From: Patescibacteria group bacterium
Lineage (GTDB): Bacteria; Patescibacteriota; Microgenomatia; UBA1406; GWC2-37-13
DNA: 16,296 nucleotides
Direction of reading: 5' to 3'
Assembly: GCA_943356515.1 (NCBI GenBank)
Contig: CALRFM010000009.1
Span: 1 to 16,296, forward strand
The notes under the pieces were generated by a model. The model was not told where the DNA came from, searched no databases, and worked only from the letters and a program-made list of their open reading frames with translations. The translations under genes and the position numbers were made by a program. This document shows, piece by piece, positions 11,335 to 16,296 of the stretch (positions are counted from its first letter, which is position 1; each line of letters opens with the position of its first letter).

Positions 11335-11364
11335 TCTGTTCTGCACTCCAATCGAGAGAGTGCA
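11335..11364. repeat. TGCACTC/GAGTGCA hairpin, copy 3 (right inverted repeat)
   Basis: 11335-11351 is the exact reverse complement of 10690-10706. It also forms its own stem TGCACTC (11342-11348) with GAGTGCA (11358-11364). It closes the NYN/small-RNA segment on the right and touches the start of the GC-rich cassette. Confidence 0.75.
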
Positions 11365-11523
11365 CTTATCCCGCCTTTGGCGGAGAAAGGAGGGTCAGCC
11401 CTCAAAATGCGGTGGCAGTCCGCTTCAAAAAAACTGCTCTTGACCTCGAGGAGCTATCGAGGAACCCCGCCACCAGTCGGCCTACTGGGAAAACGTGTTT
11501 CGTTTTTAGTCAAGGAGACTAAC

Positions 11524-12105
11524 ATGCGCAACTTGCGCACCGCCCTGGCCATGGGCGTAATCATGGCCATTCTCGCCGGTTGCTCTACAACGAGCGCCGG
11601 CACCTTTGTTCGGGCCGCTGCAACAGCGATGCCCGAGATCGTCGCCGCGGCCGACGCGCTTGACAGTGCGCTGGCCACCCCCGTTGCGGGCGCAGTCGCC
11701 CCCAGCCTCGGACTCAATTTTGACGAGACCGGAGGGGACGCACTGTCCCTAGGTCAAAGTCAAATTGCGGCTGCCTACTTGCGGATCGATGCCCCCATCA
11801 GTCAGGGGGCTTTGGAGGCCGCAGCGGCCTCCATCCAACGGGAAGCGGCGGCCGCAGGCGTACCGCAGTTCAGCAGCGCTACTCTGGTCCTTGACCAGAA
11901 TGTGGCGTGGCTGGTCTACTGCCAGAACGCAACCGTAGTAGATCCGCCGGCTGATGTGTCGTTGGTCCACGAGGTCAGCTTGCTGGCCCCGGGAACCACC
12001 GCCCGCTTCTGGATCCAGGTTCCGTTTGCGGAGGGTGTCCCCCTCCGCAGTGACGACACCTGGGTCGGATGCGATACCAACTTCCTTGCAGTGTCGGTCT
12101 ATTAG
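11524..12105 (+). CDS. lipoprotein of unknown function, GC-rich gene
   Basis: 193 aa. Residues 1-19 are a lipoprotein signal peptide (MRNLRTALAMGVIMAILAG) with the lipobox LAGC and lipidated C20. The mature part is alanine-rich (AAATAMPEIVAAADALDSAL), then a beta-rich domain with SSATLVLDQNVAWLVYC and ARFWIQVPF. Two further cysteines (in VYCQN and VGCDT) may form a disulfide. It should sit on the outer face of a membrane. No family is recognised. AAGGAG at 11512-11517, 6 nt before the ATG, is the only textbook Shine-Dalgarno in the window and fixes the start at 11524 rather than upstream. Codon use is unlike all neighbours. Confidence 0.75.
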   Translation: MRNLRTALAMGVIMAILAGCSTTSAGTFVRAAATAMPEIVAAADALDSALATPVAGAVAPSLGLNFDETGGDALSLGQSQIAAAYLRIDAPISQGALEAAAASIQREAAAAGVPQFSSATLVLDQNVAWLVYCQNATVVDPPADVSLVHEVSLLAPGTTARFWIQVPFAEGVPLRSDDTWVGCDTNFLAVSVY

Positions 12106-12120
12106 ACCGCACCGCTTGGA

Positions 12121-12240
12121 GGGGAGTTAGTCATACTCTCCTGACCCAAAAATGACCCGCACCTGGGAGGATCCCAGGCCCTAACCCATGAGAAGGCGCG
12201 CTCTCTAAGCGCAAATTCGCCCAATAGGGCGCGTCTTCTC
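12121..12240 (+). other. series of three hairpins downstream of the lipoprotein gene
   Basis: GGGGAGT/ACTCTCC (12121-12141), CCTGGGA-GGA-TCCCAGG (12162-12178) and a 12-bp stem GAGAAGGCGCGC (12190-12201) with GCGCGTCTTCTC (12229-12240, one G-U pair). TGACCC occurs twice (12142 and 12153). With the terminator that follows this makes a tightly folded 3' end with no open frame. It could be a stable 3' UTR, a processed RNA or part of a mobile element end. Confidence 0.5.
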
Positions 12241-12249
12241 GAACACAGC

Positions 12250-12294
12250 TTCCCCACTCAGGGTATTTTTACTGAGTGGGGAGCTTTCCTTTTG
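12250..12294 (+). terminator. strong intrinsic terminator of the GC-rich cassette
   Basis: TCCCCACTCAG (12251-12261) pairs with CTGAGTGGGGA (12272-12282) around a 10-nt loop, then a T-rich run TTTCCTTTT. The stem has no mismatch and points only to the plus strand. Confidence 0.85.
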
Positions 12295-12304
12295 TAGTTA
12301 ATAC

Positions 12305-12360
12305 TGTCATCCAGACCGATACATGGATTCTTCCCCCGAGTGCTCGGGGTCAGAATGACA
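12305..12360. repeat. palindromic repeat D, TGTCATCC...GAATGACA
   Basis: Inverted tips TGTCAT/ATGACA and the internal hairpin CCCCGA, GTGC, TCGGGG (12334-12349). TTCCCCCGAGT...TCGGGGTC is shared with the repeat at 1272-1373. It ends 22 nt before the glycosyltransferase ATG, so it lies in that gene's leader if the TAATACT at 12298-12304 is its -10. Confidence 0.6.
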
Positions 12361-12382
12361 GACATTAAACACAGAAGAAAAT

Positions 12383-13282
12383 ATGAAAAAAAACAATAAA
12401 TCGCCACTGGTTTCAGTAATAATTCCCGTATTTAACGGTGCTTCCTTCCTCGTCGAAGCAGTAGATTCTGTGCAAAAAAGCAAGTATCGCAACTTCGAAA
12501 TAATACTGGTAGATGACGGATCCACCGACAATAGCCATATGGTATGCCGCATGCTCGCTGAAAAGTACAAAAATCTTCATTTCTATGAATTTACTCAAAA
12601 TAAAGGATTAGGAACAGTACTTAATTTCGCGCTTAAAAAAGCACGAGGAACCTATATATGTCGGCTCAATCAGGACGATCGCATGCTCCCTCACCGTATG
12701 GGAACTCAGGTAGCATTTCTGAAAAAGAATACCGATGTCGTGGCAGTAGGCTCACATATACGATACTTTTTTGACAACAGAAAAGAAGAAATACTCAAGT
12801 TTATTACAGATGATGCTGAGATCAAAAAAATATGGCATATTGTGAGCCCTTTTTCTGACCCATCGGTTATGTATCGCAAAGATACCGCACTCAAAGCTAA
12901 GGGGTATGACCAATCATTCTGGCCTGCCGATGACACTCATTTGTGGTACCGCATGGGAAGCTTAGGAAAACTTGCAAATATACCAGAACCACTGGTAGAA
13001 GTGCGATGGCACGACAAAGCAGCTTCAGTATTTTTCTTTAGAAACCTTGCATGGAGCACCTATCGTATGCATATTTGGGCACAGAAACACATTGCGCCGG
13101 CACCATTTATTATAAGAGTTTATTGGATAGTGCAACTTATCTCTGGGCTTATATTACCTCCACAGATGAACTGGAACATATATCGTGTTCTTAAGAAAGT
13201 AATTTCAGCCTACGAAGATATCGTCAGCGCAAAGAGTCTAGAAAGTGTGAAGAGTAAACGGTTATGGGCGTTTTCTTCCTAA
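12383..13282 (+). CDS. family-2 glycosyltransferase
   Basis: 299 aa. The GT-A fold start PLVSVIIPVFNGASFLVEAV (8-27), the nucleotide-binding ILVDDGSTDNS (41-51, D44-D45), the metal motif region RLNQDDR (94-100) and the acceptor-side PADD (181-184) are all present. These inverting enzymes pass a sugar from a nucleotide donor to a growing surface glycan at the inner face of the membrane. A hydrophobic stretch about 240-258 (YWIVQLISGLILPP) could attach it to the membrane. Donor and acceptor are unknown. It converges with, and overlaps by 21 bp, a giant membrane protein gene, suggesting a shared surface-polysaccharide role. Shine-Dalgarno is weak (AGAAGAAAAT). Confidence 0.92.
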   Translation: MKKNNKSPLVSVIIPVFNGASFLVEAVDSVQKSKYRNFEIILVDDGSTDNSHMVCRMLAEKYKNLHFYEFTQNKGLGTVLNFALKKARGTYICRLNQDDRMLPHRMGTQVAFLKKNTDVVAVGSHIRYFFDNRKEEILKFITDDAEIKKIWHIVSPFSDPSVMYRKDTALKAKGYDQSFWPADDTHLWYRMGSLGKLANIPEPLVEVRWHDKAASVFFFRNLAWSTYRMHIWAQKHIAPAPFIIRVYWIVQLISGLILPPQMNWNIYRVLKKVISAYEDIVSAKSLESVKSKRLWAFSS

Positions 13283-16200
13283 AGCAAGCCCTGCACCAAT
13301 TCCTACAATAAGTGTTACTACCCATCCAATGGTAGCAAGCCGCTCTGGCCAATAGAAGATATAGAAGCTATTGGTTCCTGGTTGCGTATCTATCTCAAAA
13401 CAATTAGCATATCCATCGCAGCGTATGGCATTGGTTGTTGCCGTTCCCATAATAAGCTGCTTTAAGCTATGATATATGCCCCATTGTATATCGTACCCTT
13501 CATTAAATTTAAAAAGCATCAGACCGGCTTTTTCAGTCTTTAGCTCAACTCGCACCAGTGAAGGAATAATACGCTCATAGGTTACTGCATTGGGTTTACT
13601 GTATGTTGTCGTAGCTCCTGCTTGTGGAACCAGTGCAAGATTCCCCCAATAGTTGGGTATATTCAGAATATTCATACTATCAAGCACCATAAGTCCTTCA
13701 TTTTCAGTAGATTGTGCGATTTTGAAAAACTTATCTTTCCTATCATTGAGTCCCTTTTCAGGCATGACCAATTGGTATGCTTGTTGTGTTTTCAGAGCAT
13801 GGAGAGTATTGGTTACTTTTTCTTCACTCGTAAAAATTTCTGGTGATTGAAATATCTTGAAGCCTTTAATATCGGGGTACCCTTGCCACATAGAGACTTG
13901 ATCGTATGCAAGCAATCGAACTTCATCTTCTATTCCAAAGAAGGGATATTGACCTGAGGCAAGATTGTAATTAAGTGTCCACAGATACATATGATCAGAT
14001 GAGTATGGCAACGATGTAGTGAGACCATTTGCTACATTATCTATATAACTTACCAAACGTGAATCATCTATAAATCGTATGGTACGATAATCTGGCGAGG
14101 GAATCATATCATGTAAGGGTACCATCCTTCCAAACGATGAATAATATGATTGATCTGATTGATCTACCGGAAATGATAATGCTAATTTTTCTTTGGCGAG
14201 AATGGTAATTTTTTGTGTCAATACTATTGGTGGAATTTCTACCGTATCTTTCTCTTCTATTCGATAGGTGTCAACGTAGATACTACTCAGCTTTGCAGAT
14301 ATTTCTTGGTAGCCAGAGGTGCGAAGTTCAACATACACTACTGGCTCATCCATAGTGCTAATATCAACACCTATTGGTGCCACATACTGTTGCTTTAGCC
14401 CAAGATGTATTCCAGATGGCATACGACAATACCCCACACTCCGTTCTCGAACACAGGCGAATAAATAGTTTGGCTTCTCTAACTGTTTAATTGCCGCATC
14501 AAGTAATGGTTTAGAGCCAATAGTATTTGCCCCATAATGATAATTGCCATCTAAATCTATACTTTCTCCTTGAGCCAAAAAGTGAAGTTCCCCGTACACA
14601 GATTCTTTATCGCTATCAAATGGAATCCGGGCGCTCATCATACAAGAAGAGCCATTCCTTGTTGCAAGAGTGATTTCTTGCTGATTGGGCACAATCGTGG
14701 TATTTGAAAAGTCCACATGTTGATCTTTATAACAAGCCTCGCTGGAAAGCATAGTGAAACTACCTGTTTCAACAATCTGCCTTCCATTTCGTGCAAGTAA
14801 TTCAAATTCAATAGATGAAGTATCGATCATCACAGCCCCAATTGATCGTGGTGTATTTGATGTGTCTTGAGGGATATGGATGATATTCCCATTCATGCGT
14901 ATTTTGTAATGACCCATTACATTTTGTTTCATAATTCTAGAATTAGATATAAGCTCCTGTGACGAACGCTTCTCTCCACTTTCAAATTCATCTTCGTCTA
15001 TGGTAAATTCTTGCGTGCTTATCAGGGTATTTTGAGATATCGTGCCATATACAGGCACGTCAACACCATAGAGTTGCAATGTTAAAATATCTTTATTTCT
15101 AGAGGCAACTACCTCAATAAGATGATCTTTTTCTGGAAGCAGATCTTCACCAATAATACGATATGCGTAATCCCCTACTTGAGCATCGGAAGTTGGAACC
15201 GATACGGTAAGACGCCCATCAGTTTGTACATAGTTATTCCGATTCCCTATAAAAGGAAAAAGCATTGCATGAGAAGATGCTCTTTGTATAGTATGCCCAA
15301 GCGAACTAATACCATTCTGGGCAATTATTTCCCAAGAAATTGAATCCTGTGTCTCAGTTATTTCTGGGATAAATTCTATCTGTGGAGCTATATCAACAAG
15401 TTCGTAAAGAGTTATTTGAGTTGGATTTTTGATGTCTATCGGTTTTATATATGGATATCTCGTTTCAAAATCATATGAGGTAAGATCAATATCTTTGCTC
15501 AATTTCTTTTCAACTAAGCCTTGTTCTTCCATAAGCTCAAGTATTTTGCGCGAATTGGAGTAATTGGTACTGCCACGCACGTCTATTCCTCGCACTCCGA
15601 TACGAGAAGATATAGAATCATCAAGAATGACATATCTTACCCCAAATTTATTGAGAAGATCATACATGACTTGAACTCTTTGAGCTGAATCAGTAGCTTT
15701 TTCGATACTTTGAATATTATCTTGTAGTGAGTAGATACCTTCTATTAAAGCCCAATTCTCTATACTTGCCGGTTCGAATGTCTTATCTATAAGTGGTTTT
15801 TCCAACATGAACTGTAAAAAGGCTGATCCATTATAGCCCCAAGCGTACGATTTCCAATAACCCGTTTGATCCATGGGTAAATGCACTACTCTTCCACTTC
15901 GAGGATCTTTATTAATATAGTCACTTATTTCATAATAGGCATTTGGCACTTTGTTATATATCTGGAAACCAATGAGTTGCCCAGTAACATATTCTCTAAA
16001 TACATAGATACTTGATACAAATATTAAGAGTGCCAGTATATGAATAAAGTACTTTTTATATTCTGATCGAATTCTTTTTCCAATCCATACTCCGCCACTT
16101 ACAAATACATATGCAGCTGCCAAACTTCCTGCAAGTGCAATAATTGAGTGAAATTTGGTATCGCCAAATCGAAAAATAACATCAAAGAGCGGAATTGTTT

Positions 16201-16296
16201 TTGCAAGAAATGTATATACAAATCCGAGTGGTCTAAATTCCTTCATCGATAATAGAACAAATCCCAATATCACTCCTGGTATCCATAACAATTGAG
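13262..16296 (-). CDS. very large membrane protein, C-terminal 1009+ residues (5' end outside window)
   Basis: The frame is open through the right edge, so the true start lies beyond it; the TTG at 16291 is only the first possible codon inside. The visible part starts with four hydrophobic helices (roughly first 110 residues). A long outside domain of nearly 870 residues follows, beginning with NAYYEISDYINKDPRSGRVV and FGVRYVILDDSI and then beta-rich repeats. The protein ends with one membrane helix and a basic tail (GWVVTLIVGIGAGLALGRKR). This plan recalls YfhO- or AftD-like (DUF3367) membrane glycosyltransferases whose N-terminal helices form the catalytic core. The catalytic part is not in view, so this is an inference. 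It overlaps the glycosyltransferase gene tail to tail by 21 bp. Confidence 0.7.
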   Translation of the reverse strand, partial: QLLWIPGVILGFVLLSMKEFRPLGFVYTFLAKTIPLFDVIFRFGDTKFHSIIALAGSLAAAYVFVSGGVWIGKRIRSEYKKYFIHILALLIFVSSIYVFREYVTGQLIGFQIYNKVPNAYYEISDYINKDPRSGRVVHLPMDQTGYWKSYAWGYNGSAFLQFMLEKPLIDKTFEPASIENWALIEGIYSLQDNIQSIEKATDSAQRVQVMYDLLNKFGVRYVILDDSISSRIGVRGIDVRGSTNYSNSRKILELMEEQGLVEKKLSKDIDLTSYDFETRYPYIKPIDIKNPTQITLYELVDIAPQIEFIPEITETQDSISWEIIAQNGISSLGHTIQRASSHAMLFPFIGNRNNYVQTDGRLTVSVPTSDAQVGDYAYRIIGEDLLPEKDHLIEVVASRNKDILTLQLYGVDVPVYGTISQNTLISTQEFTIDEDEFESGEKRSSQELISNSRIMKQNVMGHYKIRMNGNIIHIPQDTSNTPRSIGAVMIDTSSIEFELLARNGRQIVETGSFTMLSSEACYKDQHVDFSNTTIVPNQQEITLATRNGSSCMMSARIPFDSDKESVYGELHFLAQGESIDLDGNYHYGANTIGSKPLLDAAIKQLEKPNYLFACVRERSVGYCRMPSGIHLGLKQQYVAPIGVDISTMDEPVVYVELRTSGYQEISAKLSSIYVDTYRIEEKDTVEIPPIVLTQKITILAKEKLALSFPVDQSDQSYYSSFGRMVPLHDMIPSPDYRTIRFIDDSRLVSYIDNVANGLTTSLPYSSDHMYLWTLNYNLASGQYPFFGIEDEVRLLAYDQVSMWQGYPDIKGFKIFQSPEIFTSEEKVTNTLHALKTQQAYQLVMPEKGLNDRKDKFFKIAQSTENEGLMVLDSMNILNIPNYWGNLALVPQAGATTTYSKPNAVTYERIIPSLVRVELKTEKAGLMLFKFNEGYDIQWGIYHSLKQLIMGTATTNAIRCDGYANCFEIDTQPGTNSFYIFYWPERLATIGWVVTLIVGIGAGLALGRKRP

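Larger units (their letters stand above)
11371..12294 (+). other. GC-rich cassette of foreign appearance
   Basis: From the CCGCC-TTT-GGCGG hairpin (11371-11383) to the terminator at about 12294 the base composition is much richer in G and C than both sides, including wobble positions of its one gene. The 150-base leader holds small hairpins: GAGGG/CCCTC (11390-11403), CCTCG/CGAGG and AAAACG/CGTTTT. A 10-bp direct repeat ACACAGCTTC (11327-11336 and 12243-12252) flanks it loosely. There is no transposase or integrase. Recent transfer is likely; an assembly join is the alternative. Confidence 0.6.

Noticed and set aside
9809..11364. CRISPR array formed by the GGAGTGCAGAA copies
   Set aside because: Only three copies, hundreds of bases apart with genes between them and in mixed orientation; no cas genes.
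11377..11523. N-terminal extension of the lipoprotein from an upstream in-frame start
   Set aside because: It would bury the lipoprotein signal peptide, and the strong Shine-Dalgarno at 11512 fits only the ATG at 11524.
11327..12252. ACACAGCTTC direct repeat as a proven target-site duplication
   Set aside because: Ten-base matches occur by chance many times in a window of this size and the copies do not sit exactly at the GC transition; mentioned only as weak support.

Overview
The window looks like a chromosomal segment of a small-genome, AT-rich bacterium, most likely a Candidate Phyla Radiation / Patescibacteria (Parcubacteria-like) lineage. This is inferred from the mix of short genes, a proline-tailed glutaredoxin-like protein, a DUF11 surface protein, several toxin-antitoxin pairs and dispersed palindromic repeats; no phylogenetic marker was tested. 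TGA ends several clear genes, so the ordinary bacterial code applies.

Layout. 1-1016: the tail of a gene leaving the left edge, a small conserved-looking hypothetical gene, and an antitoxin-toxin pair (ribbon-helix-helix-like plus MazF/PemK) on the minus strand with a twin palindromic operator over its promoter. 1017-1634: a gene remnant and two TGTCAT...ATGACA palindromic repeats. 1635-4418: a GH18-like secreted protein (minus) divergent from transaldolase and a glutaredoxin-like protein with a proline-rich tail. 4489-7022: minus-strand metallo-hydrolase and replicative helicase dnaB (coupled by an ATGA overlap) behind a single-pass membrane protein. 7085-9188: tRNA-Thr(GGT), two overlapping unknown genes, a SpoU/TrmH methyltransferase and a DUF11 surface protein. 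9278-11364: two hicB-hicA pairs in tandem, a structured leader carrying an rRNA-type boxA but with no rRNA after it, a NYN-domain (DUF88/LabA) gene enclosed by 17-bp perfect inverted repeats, and a short minus-strand RNA with its own promoter and terminator. 11371-12294: a GC-rich lipoprotein cassette that looks foreign. 12305-16296: a family-2 glycosyltransferase convergent with a very large membrane protein that leaves the right edge; together they suggest surface polysaccharide assembly.

How it works together. Seven genes have a -10 hexamer ending exactly 6-7 nt before the ATG, so their mRNAs should be leaderless. Only the foreign-looking lipoprotein has a textbook Shine-Dalgarno. Two palindrome families are notable. 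One (CCGCGT...ACGCGG, with or without an inner 18-bp palindrome) lies inside three unrelated coding genes, always in the same reading frame, as Rickettsia palindromic elements do. The other (CACTCC...GGAGTGCAGAA) sits just upstream of promoters of the second hicBA, the NYN gene and the small RNA. The TA/NYN region is the best candidate for a new accessory system; the in-gene palindromes are the best candidate for a new class of repeat.
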